A stretch of DNA of 64,000 bases, taken from positions 38,272 through 102,271 of the forward strand of contig JACKIL010000008.1 in NCBI GenBank assembly GCA_020638525.1. The letters run 5' to 3'. Both the position numbers and the translations under genes were made by a program. Source of the DNA: Caulobacterales bacterium (GTDB lineage Bacteria; Pseudomonadota; Alphaproteobacteria; Caulobacterales; Parvularculaceae). Below are positions 1 to 8,463 of this stretch, one piece after another (within the stretch, counting starts at the first letter, position 1; each line of letters starts with the position of its first letter). The notes below the pieces were generated by a model. It was given only the letters and a program-made list of their open reading frames with translations. It did no database searches and was not told the DNA's origin.

Positions 1-547
1 GCGCCTTGCGTCCGCGATGATCGCTGACCCGAACCGTTTTGCGCGCCAGCTGATTGAAATCTACGCTGCGATCGACGAGGGCGACACGGCGCCGCTCGCC
101 GCTGTCGTTTTCCGTTTCTATCAGCCGAATTCGCCGATTACGTTCGAGGCCATGCCGGTGATGATGGACATCGCCTCCGGCGTCAGCCCGGCGCGCCGCG
201 CGCTCGTCGAGGAACAGGCCAAGACCGCGCTTCTCGGCCCCTTCCTCAACGACACGCTCTATCTCCTCGACGCAGCGCCCGAATATCAGCTCGGAGACGA
301 TTTCCGAAAGGGTCCCTACTCCAAACGGCCCGTCCTCCTCCTCACCGGCACGCTCGATGGGCGAACCTATATTGAGAGCCAGAAGGAAGCCGTCGCCGGT
401 CTTTCGAAGACGCAATTCGTCACGGTAAGGAACGCCGGCCACAACCTCTTCATGGTTTCGCCGGAGGTCACGGAGACGATCAAAGACTTCATGCGCGGCG
501 AAAATGTCGATGGACGTGAGATCGTCATCGATCTGCCGACGTTCTGA
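1..547 (+). CDS. alpha/beta hydrolase, C-terminal part (5' truncated by window edge)
   Basis: The reading frame is open from base 2 with no stop, so the gene starts before the window; about 181 residues are present. The C-terminal part reads like the TAP/proline-iminopeptidase type of alpha/beta hydrolase: a strand ending VLLLTGTLDGRT supplies the likely acid residue and NAGHNLF the likely catalytic histidine, followed by a short helical tail. The serine nucleophile elbow must lie upstream, outside the window. It converges with the PiuC-like gene on the other strand, the two stops being about 10 bp apart. The methionine at base 17 is internal and should not be taken as the start. The family call is good; the substrate is unknown. 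Confidence 0.7.
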   Translation, partial: RLASAMIADPNRFARQLIEIYAAIDEGDTAPLAAVVFRFYQPNSPITFEAMPVMMDIASGVSPARRALVEEQAKTALLGPFLNDTLYLLDAAPEYQLGDDFRKGPYSKRPVLLLTGTLDGRTYIESQKEAVAGLSKTQFVTVRNAGHNLFMVSPEVTETIKDFMRGENVDGREIVIDLPTF

Positions 548-557
548 CGCTCAGCGC

Positions 558-1241
558 CTAGGTCTCCGCGACGCGCCGCAGGAGGTTCTGGTAGACGCCG
601 GAGAGCGTCAGTACGACCTCGTCATTGCCCCCGCGCTCGCCTGTAAGCGCCTGAATGGACTGATCGAGGTCGAAAAGGATGGTGCGATCGTCCGTATTGC
701 GCACCATGCTCTGCATCCAGAAGAAGGAAGAAACCCGCGCCCCGCTCGTCACCGGCGCGACGTAGTGAATGCTGGTCGAGGGATAGAGCACGAGATGGCC
801 CGCGGGGAGCTTCACCTCCTGCACGCCGAAGCCCGTCTCGATCACAAGTTCGCCACCTTCATAGCTATCGGGATCGCTCAGGAAAAGCGTCGCCGACAGA
901 TCGGTCCTGATGCGGACAGGCGTTCCCCTGACCGCGCGGATCGCATTGTCGAGATGCGCGCCGAAAGCGCCGCCGCCCTCATATTTGTTGAAGAGCGGCG
1001 GAAAAATCCTGTTTGGCAGGGCGGCTGAAATGAAAAGCTCCGAGCGGCCGAGCGCGTCTAGAACGAGATCGCCCAGCCGGCGCGCGACCGGCGAACTCTC
1101 CGGGAGCTGAAGGTTGTGCTTCACCTCCGCCGATTGCGAGCCAGCCGTTGCGCGCCCGTCGACCCATTCCGCAGCGTCAAGCGCGCGCCGGAACTCCCGC
1201 ACCTCTTCCGCGCTCAAGACGTCGGGAATGGCTAGGAGCAT
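558..1241 (-). CDS. piuC: Fe(II)/2-oxoglutarate-dependent PKHD-type hydroxylase (PiuC/YbiX-like)
   Basis: 227 residues, the usual length for PiuC/YbiX proteins. The double-stranded beta-helix iron site is visible: H96 and D98 in GAHLDNAI, distal H159 in TSIHYVAP, and the 2-oxoglutarate-binding arginine R169 in GARVSSFFW. The family contains iron-starvation-induced cytosolic dioxygenases, commonly encoded beside catecholate siderophore receptors (piuA/fiu). That matches this gene's place 26 bp downstream of, and on the same strand as, the siderophore receptor at 1268-3538, so the two are probably co-transcribed and iron-regulated. The enzyme's natural substrate is unknown here, as for most family members. 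No unusual features were seen. Confidence 0.88.
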   Translation of the reverse strand: MLLAIPDVLSAEEVREFRRALDAAEWVDGRATAGSQSAEVKHNLQLPESSPVARRLGDLVLDALGRSELFISAALPNRIFPPLFNKYEGGGAFGAHLDNAIRAVRGTPVRIRTDLSATLFLSDPDSYEGGELVIETGFGVQEVKLPAGHLVLYPSTSIHYVAPVTSGARVSSFFWMQSMVRNTDDRTILFDLDQSIQALTGERGGNDEVVLTLSGVYQNLLRRVAET

Positions 1242-1267
1242 GGCGTTCCGGCGAGCCTCGCATCAGG

Positions 1268-3538
1268 TTAGAGGTCGACGTCGATCGTGAAGAGAGCCGA
1301 GCGACCCGGCGCAATATAGACGAAAGGCGTCGAGGAGCGATAGATCGCGTCGTAATAGACCTTGTCGGTCGCGTTGAGCACGTTGAACGACAGCTCCACA
1401 CGGTCGGTCACGCGCCAGCCGCCGAAGAAGTCGAAGCGCCAATAGCCTGGAATGGCCGTACCTATATCGGCGACCGAACCGCCGGCGCGCTCGCCCTGAT
1501 AATTGGCCGACCCGCCGAGGTGGAAGCGATCGGTGATCTGATAGCGGGTGAGCGTCGTGAAGCTTGTCTCGGCGACGTTGGGCAGCTTCGCGCCGACCTG
1601 CGTCGGGTCCGGCGAGGCCGTGATCTCGGCTTCGAGAAGCGAAACGCCGCCATAGACGCTCCACTGTTCCGTCAGATTGCCCGAGAAGCCGAACTCGATG
1701 CCCTGCACGCGCTGCTCGCCTTCAAGGCCGAAGGCGCCGCCCGGCCCCGGCGTCAACTGAACGCGGGCGTTCGTCTTATTCGTGCGATAGATGGCGGCGG
1801 TGAGCGCAAGGTGCTCGTCGAGAATGTTCCACTTCGCGCCGATCTCGTAGGACTTGTTGCGTTCGGGATCGAGGTCCTGCGTCGCGGCGGTGATGCCGCC
1901 ATAAGAATCGCCGAAGCCGTCGACCTGCTCGCCGCTCGGGTTCGAGGACGAACCGAACGATGCGTAGATCGAGGCGTTCGGCGCGGGCTTCCAGACGGCG
2001 CCGAGATGCCAGTTCACGAAATCGCTGTCATTGTAGAACACGCCCTCGCCGCGCCCGCCGACGGATTCGACCGAGATCGAATAGTCGTCATAGCGAACGC
2101 CGCCGAAGATGTTGAAGCTCTCGCCGAACGAAATCGTATCGATGAAATAGAGCGCTTTCGAATCGACTTTGCCGATCGAATAGGCGCCGCTTTCCGCAAC
2201 AGGGAAAGGCCACGGCGTGAACGGATTGGGATTGTAAAGATTCTGAAGGATCGTCGGCGCCGTAAACACGACATCCGAAGGGGGAACCTCCGAGTCGAGA
2301 AACGCGAAAGGACGGTTCTCGATCGTCTCGCGGCTGATCTCGAAACCGGCGACGATGGCGTGCTCAAGCGCGCCCATCGAAATCCGGATCGTCGCATCGG
2401 TCTGGTTCGCGAAATAGTCGTTGACGGAGTTGCGATTCTTCGGGTTCGCGCTCAACGTCCAGTTCGCGGGGTCCGGATCCGTCGTGTCAGGCCGCTCCGG
2501 CGCCGAGACGACGTATGAGTTGCCGGTCTTGCCGTAACGAATGATGCTCTTGATCGTCGCATTTTCCGTCGGCGCAATTTCAACCTTGCCGGTGTAGATA
2601 TTGGCGAAAGTCTCACGGAAGTCGCGATTGACGAGACCGTAGAAATTGTTCCGGTCTACCTGGAACGGTTCATTGTTCGCGACGTCATAAGGAATGCCGT
2701 AATCCGGCAGCTCGTCCGTATCGAGATGATAATAATCGAAGCTCAGGCGGAGCGCTTCAACCGGCGTCCAGGCGATCGCGGCGGCCGCGCCCCAGCGATT
2801 GTTGAAGACCTCGTCCCGCCCCGCGACATCGCTGTCATGGAAGACGCCGTTGACGCGGATAGCGAGCGTATCGGAGAGCTGGCGATTGAGGTCGGCGGTG
2901 ACGCGATAAGTCTCGTCCGTGCCATAGGTCGCTTCGAGATCGCCGAAATTCCTGAGCTGCGGCGTCTTTGAGACGAGGCTCACCGCGCCGCCCGTGGACC
3001 CACGGCCAGCGAACGCGCCGGACGGGCCTTTCAGGATTTCGATCTGCTCGACCGCAAAAACCTCGCGCGAGATGACGCCCGGGTCGCGCACGCCGTCGAC
3101 GTAAACATCGTTACGCGCATCGAAGCCGCGAATGAAAATGCGGTCGCCGAAGGCGTTGCCGCCCTCGCCCGTGCCGATGGTCACGCCCGGCTGCGTCCGG
3201 ATGATGTCGCGGAACGATTTCGCGCCGGCATCCTTCATGATCTCTTTTGGAATGACCGCGATCGACTTTGCAGTGTCGAGAATGTCCTGCGTGAACTTCG
3301 ACGACGCGGAACGGTCGATCTTGTAGGGCGCTTCCGGGTCCGCGAAGGGATTCGAGCTGCGGCGCTCGCCTTCGACGATGATTTCATCGCCGCGGAACGG
3401 GCCGGCGTCAGCCAGGATGATCGTTTCGTCGGCATGCGCCGCGCCGGCGGCGAGGCCTGAACCGGCAAGCCCGGCGAGCGCGGTTCCGCGCGCGAGAAAA
3501 CGAAGCGATTTCGGTTGTTTTACAGCGGTCTTTTTCAT
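1268..3538 (-). CDS. TonB-dependent siderophore receptor (Fiu/PiuA-like)
   Basis: 756-residue outer-membrane receptor. It has an N-terminal signal peptide (a basic start followed by a hydrophobic stretch, roughly residues 1-37). The plug domain contains AKSIAVIPKEIMKD, then FRDIIRTQPGVT, IFIRGFDARNDVYVDG and the GPSGAFAGRGSTGG loop, and a long beta-barrel runs to the C-terminus. It imports a ferric (probably catecholate-type) siderophore using TonB energy. Regulation is suggested by a 37-bp palindrome at 3597-3633, about 60 bp before the start codon, which resembles a Fur operator. It is followed by the PiuC-like hydroxylase, a pairing known from piuA/piuC. The C-terminal residue is leucine rather than the common phenylalanine. 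The exact ligand cannot be deduced. Confidence 0.92.
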   Translation of the reverse strand: MKKTAVKQPKSLRFLARGTALAGLAGSGLAAGAAHADETIILADAGPFRGDEIIVEGERRSSNPFADPEAPYKIDRSASSKFTQDILDTAKSIAVIPKEIMKDAGAKSFRDIIRTQPGVTIGTGEGGNAFGDRIFIRGFDARNDVYVDGVRDPGVISREVFAVEQIEILKGPSGAFAGRGSTGGAVSLVSKTPQLRNFGDLEATYGTDETYRVTADLNRQLSDTLAIRVNGVFHDSDVAGRDEVFNNRWGAAAAIAWTPVEALRLSFDYYHLDTDELPDYGIPYDVANNEPFQVDRNNFYGLVNRDFRETFANIYTGKVEIAPTENATIKSIIRYGKTGNSYVVSAPERPDTTDPDPANWTLSANPKNRNSVNDYFANQTDATIRISMGALEHAIVAGFEISRETIENRPFAFLDSEVPPSDVVFTAPTILQNLYNPNPFTPWPFPVAESGAYSIGKVDSKALYFIDTISFGESFNIFGGVRYDDYSISVESVGGRGEGVFYNDSDFVNWHLGAVWKPAPNASIYASFGSSSNPSGEQVDGFGDSYGGITAATQDLDPERNKSYEIGAKWNILDEHLALTAAIYRTNKTNARVQLTPGPGGAFGLEGEQRVQGIEFGFSGNLTEQWSVYGGVSLLEAEITASPDPTQVGAKLPNVAETSFTTLTRYQITDRFHLGGSANYQGERAGGSVADIGTAIPGYWRFDFFGGWRVTDRVELSFNVLNATDKVYYDAIYRSSTPFVYIAPGRSALFTIDVDL

Positions 3539-3596
3539 TCTGTCCCCGGAACTCGATGATGGGTGGCTGGCTACAGCCGCCGGGGACTAGCAAGAA

Positions 3597-3633
3597 TGAT
3601 AACTATTCGCAAGATAATTGCGATTGAGTATCA
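3597..3633. promoter_or_regulatory. candidate Fur-type operator (extended palindrome)
   Basis: Symmetric about base 3615: TGATA (3597-3601), five bases, TCGCAA (3607-3612), five bases, TTGCGA (3618-3623), five bases, TATCA (3629-3633). Every arm pairs exactly. It is the AT-richest stretch nearby and lies 59 bp upstream of the siderophore receptor start (3538, minus strand) and 89 bp upstream of the methyltransferase start (3722, plus strand). Its size and GATA/TATC content fit a Fur-family site; the metal identity of the regulator is inferred. Confidence 0.55.
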
Positions 3634-3721
3634 TCTTCGTCGCAGGCCCCGCCTCGCTCCCAGTGCAAAAAGGGCGAATTTCGCGCAGAATGCCTGCCCA
3701 ACGGACGCCAGAGGGGAGCGC

Positions 3722-4336
3722 ATGGCTGGACGATCAGAACCACTGCCGATGCGGCCTCAGGGGTTCTGGGGGCGGGTTTTCGGCCGCCTGATGGAGGCGA
3801 TGAACGCCCCCTCCTATCGGCTCGCGTTCAGGCTTATCGACGCGCAAGCCGGCGCCAGCATTCTCGAAATCGGTTTCGGCACGGGCAAGTTGCTCGAGCT
3901 ATTGGCGCGCAAGGTGAAGAAGGCCCGCCTTGCAGGCGTCGAGCCGACAGAGACGATGCTTGAGACAGCGCTGAAGCGCGGGGCGCTGCGCCGCCTGAAA
4001 GACCGGCTCGACCTTCGCCTCGGTACGGCGGACGCGCTGCCTTGGGACAGCGGCTCGTTCGACGCCATCGCGGCGCTCCACTGCTTCCAGTTCTGGGCGG
4101 ACCCGCAGAGCGCGGCGAACGAAATCCTCCGTACACTGAAGCCGGGCGGGCGTTTCGTGCTCATCCTGCGCGATCACTCAAAGCGCGCGCCGAAATGGCT
4201 TCCCAATCCGATCAGCAAATCCGGCAATGAATTCGGAAACGCCTGCCGCCTTTTGCAGGAGGCGGGGTTTGAAAGCGTGCGCTCCGCCGGCGGGGCGGGT
4301 TCGAGCCTCGCCATCGTCGCGACAAAGGCCGCCTAG
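3722..4336 (+). CDS. class I SAM-dependent methyltransferase
   Basis: 204 residues. The SAM-binding motif I is SILEIGFGTGKLLE (about residues 46-59), followed by an acidic residue at the end of strand 2 (AGVEPTETML), motif II-like DAIAALHCFQFW and the post-motif LKPGGRFVLIL, all typical of the Methyltransf_11 family. The start at 3722 was chosen because GAGGGGAG sits just before it; an earlier in-frame ATG at 3563 has no such site and would read through the Fur-like palindrome. The C-terminal part after the SAM fold is short, so the acceptor is probably a small molecule, but the sequence does not identify it. The stop overlaps the stop of the convergent penicillin-acylase gene by four bases. 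Confidence 0.85.
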   Translation: MAGRSEPLPMRPQGFWGRVFGRLMEAMNAPSYRLAFRLIDAQAGASILEIGFGTGKLLELLARKVKKARLAGVEPTETMLETALKRGALRRLKDRLDLRLGTADALPWDSGSFDAIAALHCFQFWADPQSAANEILRTLKPGGRFVLILRDHSKRAPKWLPNPISKSGNEFGNACRLLQEAGFESVRSAGGAGSSLAIVATKAA

Positions 4337-6483
4337 CGCGGGCCGGGATGATAGTCCGCCGTCGCTTCGGCGAGCGCGCCTTCAAGCGTCATTGGCGGAC
4401 TTTTCCATTCCTCTTCTGCAAAGAGCGGCGCCTGGTCAGCGTAATAGGCGGATTTCGCATCGAGCGTCGCAGAGCCGAACTGGTGGATCGTGCGGACTTC
4501 CGGCGAGCCTACCGGCCCCCAATCCGCATACAGAATATAAGTGTCGCCGCCGGCGGCGACCTGCGCGCCCTGCGCTGGCGTGCCGGACGGATAGACGGCG
4601 CGCAGCGTATCGGGCCCGCCATCGAGCGGCAGCGAGAGCTCGCCTCGCACCAGACGCACGGCGTCGCCCCACTCGGGATCGAGCCGGCCAAAACCTTCCT
4701 TGATCTCTGCAGCCGCTTGCGTCACCGCATTCGCAAAGACGGAAATATCCGCTACTTCGTCATGCAACTGATAGCCGAGAGCGAGATGCCCGGCGCGAAT
4801 CGCGAGCGCCGCCTGCCTGTCGGCGCGATCGACGGAGCCGTTCCACGCAGCGAGAATATCGCGCGCTTCGTCGAAGGTCGCCGAAGCCGAAACCGGATCG
4901 TCGAGAAACGCCTTGATCGTCCGCCTGAGGAGTGAATCCTCCGCATAATTGTCGTCCATCTTGTATGCGACGAACTCCTCGCTCGTGATCGATTTATCGC
5001 CGCCATAGAGCGCCTGCGTCCTGAGGCCGCGATTGGTGACGCGCTCATCGACCCCGTACCAGGCCGGGAACGCGCCCGGATCCGGATTGTCGCCCTCGCC
5101 TGACGCGAGGAAAGGCGAGTGGTTCGAATTGACGACATAACCTGACGCCGGATTGACCACCGACGGCGCCGTTCCGAACGGCATGACGCCGCTCCAGACG
5201 AGGTCTGCGCTAGACCCGTCCGCGACCTTCGACCAGTCCTGATCGGGATTCCGCTTAGGGATCGCCGCATTATAGAAATAGGCGATATTGCCGGCGTGAT
5301 CGGCGTAGACCGTGTTGAAGCTCGGGATCGCCTGAAGCGCCATTGCAGCGCGCCAGCTTTCGAAGTCCGCCGCCTTGTCCATCCGGTACCATTGTTCGGC
5401 GGCCCGAATATCATGCTGGCCGCCATAGGCGATGGCGTAGGCGCCGCTCTTCGTTACGAAGACCGGTCCGTGAATGGAGCGGTAGACTTTCCTTTCCACG
5501 GGAAGCGTGAAGGGCCCGAAGAGCTTCACTCGCAAGGTCACGGAAGATATCTCAAGCGGGCGCCAATCGCCGTCGAACTCGTACTTTGTCGGTTTCTTCT
5601 CGTCGTCGACCTTCAGCGCGTAAATATCGACGAGATCGGGCAGGTTCACCGTATGCGCCCAGCCGAGCTTCGGCCCGGTTCCATGCAGAATGACGGGCGA
5701 GCCCGGAAAGAGGCCGCCGATCATGTCCCAGCCTTCATCGGATTTGACGCGAGCCTCATACCACGCGACGGGCCCCGTATAGGGCTGGTGCGAATTCACC
5801 ATGAGGCGCGTGTGGCCGTCCGACGACCGCGAGGGCGCGACCGCCATCGCGTTCGAGCCAAGTTCCGCACCCGGAGCGATTTTGAGGAAGGCCGTGCGCA
5901 CCTGATCGAGCGATGCCTGCTTTTCCGGTTCCGCCTCGAAGAGCGCTTTCAGTTCATCATCAAGACCGTAAAAGAACGGCGCGCGCGTCGCGAACCCCGC
6001 AATGATGTCTTTCCCGGTGACGGGCGCGACGCCGCGCGCGCAGCGCCTGGCGTCTTCGGCGCACCAGAAATTGACGCCCGCCGCATAGCCTTCCACGACC
6101 ACACGCAGTTCCGGCGAGAGATCGCCTTCATATCTCTCGTCGATATCTTTCCACGCGCCGAGAGCGGCGATGAGATAATCCGTGATCGCCCCGCTCTTTC
6201 CCGTCCGCCGTGCGAGTTCGCCGCGCGAGAAGAAGAGCACTTCCTCGATCGTCGGCCAGTCGTCCTCCGCATGGGCGTAGGCGAGGCCGAAGGCGACATC
6301 GGCGTCGCGCTTTCCATAGACATGCGGCACGCCGAATCGGTCGCGCACGATGCGCGCGTCATAGGCCCTCGCGGCCTCGATCGCGGCCTTCGCGTCAAAC
6401 TGGCGCGCCGGTGTCCACAGATACCAGCCCGCGATAACTACAACCGCCAAAAGCCCGATCAGTACGAGGTGCAGCTTCTTCAT
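4333..6483 (-). CDS. penicillin acylase family protein (Ntn amidohydrolase)
   Basis: 716-residue precursor of the N-terminal nucleophile amidase family (penicillin/cephalosporin acylases, acyl-homoserine-lactone acylases). An N-terminal hydrophobic segment (residues 5-23) exports or anchors it in the periplasm. The alpha chain contains RDRFGVPHVYG (about 48-57) and AYAHAEDDWPTIEE. The predicted autoprocessing point is before S210 in AELGSNAMAV, which makes serine the new N-terminal nucleophile of the beta chain. The start at 6483 is preceded on the minus strand by an AGGCG element, and the frame upstream of it looks non-coding. It probably hydrolyses an amide bond of an N-acyl compound; beta-lactam, AHL and N-acyl-amino-acid substrates cannot be told apart. 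It converges with the methyltransferase gene. Confidence 0.88.
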   Translation of the reverse strand: MKKLHLVLIGLLAVVVIAGWYLWTPARQFDAKAAIEAARAYDARIVRDRFGVPHVYGKRDADVAFGLAYAHAEDDWPTIEEVLFFSRGELARRTGKSGAITDYLIAALGAWKDIDERYEGDLSPELRVVVEGYAAGVNFWCAEDARRCARGVAPVTGKDIIAGFATRAPFFYGLDDELKALFEAEPEKQASLDQVRTAFLKIAPGAELGSNAMAVAPSRSSDGHTRLMVNSHQPYTGPVAWYEARVKSDEGWDMIGGLFPGSPVILHGTGPKLGWAHTVNLPDLVDIYALKVDDEKKPTKYEFDGDWRPLEISSVTLRVKLFGPFTLPVERKVYRSIHGPVFVTKSGAYAIAYGGQHDIRAAEQWYRMDKAADFESWRAAMALQAIPSFNTVYADHAGNIAYFYNAAIPKRNPDQDWSKVADGSSADLVWSGVMPFGTAPSVVNPASGYVVNSNHSPFLASGEGDNPDPGAFPAWYGVDERVTNRGLRTQALYGGDKSITSEEFVAYKMDDNYAEDSLLRRTIKAFLDDPVSASATFDEARDILAAWNGSVDRADRQAALAIRAGHLALGYQLHDEVADISVFANAVTQAAAEIKEGFGRLDPEWGDAVRLVRGELSLPLDGGPDTLRAVYPSGTPAQGAQVAAGGDTYILYADWGPVGSPEVRTIHQFGSATLDAKSAYYADQAPLFAEEEWKSPPMTLEGALAEATADYHPGPR

Positions 6484-6675
6484 GTAATCGCCTGATATTT
6501 TGTGATTTTCTTCGCCCGGCGGCCCCTCCCCGGGCGGTGGATGGGGTGAGTTTCGCGCGCGCCGCCGGGCCTGGCAAATCAATTGGGCGCCTCAGCCCTT
6601 TTGGCTCCTCGTTGTCAGACCGTCATCCAAGCGCGATAGGAGAGCGAGCTTCACGCCCAAACCGGAGAGTACCCG

Positions 6676-8220
6676 ATGCGCAAGATCGCCGCCCTCAGCC
6701 TCCTCGCCGCCGCGCCCTTCGCGCTTGCAGCCGCCGCCTTCGCTGAGCCGGCGCCGCAGGCGAACGATCCCTATTTCGCGGCGGGCCAGTCGACGCTGAC
6801 GGCGCGCGCTAGCGTGAAGCCGAACAAGAAGCGCGCGAAGAACGTCATTCTCTTCGTCGGCGACGGCATGGACCCGACGACGGTTGCGGCGTCGCGAATT
6901 TTCGACGGCCAGTCGCGCGGCGAAGAAGGCGAAGAAAACCTCCTCTCCTTCGAGCGCTTCCCTTACATCGCCATGTCGAAGACTTACACGACTTCTCATC
7001 AGGTCGCCGACTCCGCCGGCACGATGGCCGCGATGATGACGGGCGTCAAAACCAAGTCCGGCGTCATCGCCGTGACGGACGCTGCCGAATATGACAACTG
7101 CAAATCGGGCATAGGCGCAAAGGCGCTCACGGTCGGCGAGCTTTCGGAAATGGCGGGCCTTGCAACGGGCGTCGTCACCACGGCCCGCCTGACGCATGCG
7201 ACGCCTGCGAACGTCTATTCGCACGCCGCGAGCCGCGAGTGGGAATCCGACGCCGATCTTTCGGAAGAAGCCAAGACGAACGGCTGCCCGGATATCGCAA
7301 GCCAGCTGATCGATTTTCCGTATGGGGACGGTCTTGAGGTCGCAATGGGCGGCGGCCGCGCCTATTTCATGACGGCGGAAGAGCATGATCCGGAATATCC
7401 GGAACGTTCCGGCCGGCGCCGCGATGGCCGCGACCTGACGCAGGAATGGACGAAGAAATCCGCCAACGCCAGCTATGTCTGGAACAAATCCGATTTCAGC
7501 GCGATCGACCCGCAAAAGACGAGCCACCTTCTCGGTCTCTTCGAGCAGTCGCACATGCAGTATGAAGCCGACCGCGAGCATGACGCCGCGGGCGAGCCTT
7601 CGCTCGCCGAGATGACGACGAAAGCGATCGATATCCTATCGCAGAACAAGAACGGCTATTTCCTGATGGTCGAAGCGGGCCGCATCGACCACGCCAGTCA
7701 CGCCGGCAACGCGGCGCGCGCGCTGCGCGACACGCAGGCGCTGTCAGAAGCTGTCGCCGCCGCCCGCGCGCACACGAAAGACGCCGACACGCTCATCATC
7801 GTGACCGCCGACCACGGCCACACGATGACATTTGCAGGCTACGCGAAGAAAGGCAGCAACATTCTCGGCCTCGCAACGGCGAGCTATGAAGATGAAAATT
7901 CGGACCCTGATGGTCACGCGCTCGCGCTCGACGGCAAACCCTATACGACGCTCGGCTATGCGAATGGTCCGGGTTCGGTGTTCATCGGAAAGACGAATGA
8001 CGGCGGGCGCCCGCTTGTGACCGATCAGGAAGCCGCTGACCTCAATTACCGCCAGCAATCGCTTACGCCTTTCCAGGGCGAAACGCATGGCGGGCAGGAC
8101 GTGCTCATCTTCGCCGACGGCCCGAAAGCCTATCTCTTCGGCGGGGTCGTCGAGCAGAATTACATCTTCCACGTCATCAATGACGCTCTCGGTCTGACGA
8201 CGCGCGCCGGACGGAAATAG
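6676..8220 (+). CDS. phoA: alkaline phosphatase (PhoA superfamily)
   Basis: 514 residues with a clear Sec signal peptide (about 1-23, ending AAAFAEPA). Metal and catalytic motifs are present: VILFVGDGMD with D63, the nucleophile S113 in VADSAGTM, the metal-binding VEAGRIDHASHAGNA, VTADHGHTM and ETHGGQDV. It hydrolyses phosphate monoesters in the periplasm using zinc and magnesium, and normally serves phosphate scavenging. The start has a good upstream GGAGAG. No convincing Pho box was found in the 90 bp upstream, so regulation is open. It is transcribed divergently from the penicillin-acylase gene. All key residues are present and the length is normal. Confidence 0.92.
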   Translation: MRKIAALSLLAAAPFALAAAAFAEPAPQANDPYFAAGQSTLTARASVKPNKKRAKNVILFVGDGMDPTTVAASRIFDGQSRGEEGEENLLSFERFPYIAMSKTYTTSHQVADSAGTMAAMMTGVKTKSGVIAVTDAAEYDNCKSGIGAKALTVGELSEMAGLATGVVTTARLTHATPANVYSHAASREWESDADLSEEAKTNGCPDIASQLIDFPYGDGLEVAMGGGRAYFMTAEEHDPEYPERSGRRRDGRDLTQEWTKKSANASYVWNKSDFSAIDPQKTSHLLGLFEQSHMQYEADREHDAAGEPSLAEMTTKAIDILSQNKNGYFLMVEAGRIDHASHAGNAARALRDTQALSEAVAAARAHTKDADTLIIVTADHGHTMTFAGYAKKGSNILGLATASYEDENSDPDGHALALDGKPYTTLGYANGPGSVFIGKTNDGGRPLVTDQEAADLNYRQQSLTPFQGETHGGQDVLIFADGPKAYLFGGVVEQNYIFHVINDALGLTTRAGRK

Positions 8221-8463
8221 AACCTTCCTTGCGCCGCGCTCGCGCCCGGCTTTCGGGGCTGCGACCATTTTTCCGCACGCGAAGCGAACTGCGGCGTTGG
8301 GCGATTGCGCGCCCCGCCCATATAGTCTCCATCACATCAAGTCCGGCGTCCGGGCTTGCATGCGGGTCTTCGCGCGCCGATGTTTGCTTTCAGGAATCGC
8401 GCAAGACGCCGCCATGTAAGTTCCTTCCGCGGCGCAACAGAAGAACACGCAAAGGAGGAGCGA

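Noticed and set aside
1148..2518. Long open frame (456 codons) on the plus strand
   Set aside because: It is antisense to the siderophore receptor, whose motifs are clear; its translation is Arg-rich without domain signatures, a usual artefact of GC-rich coding DNA.
6610..6630. TTGTCA/GTCAT direct repeat before alkaline phosphatase as a Pho box
   Set aside because: The repeat spacing is 8 bp, not the 11-bp period of Pho boxes, and only part of each unit matches.
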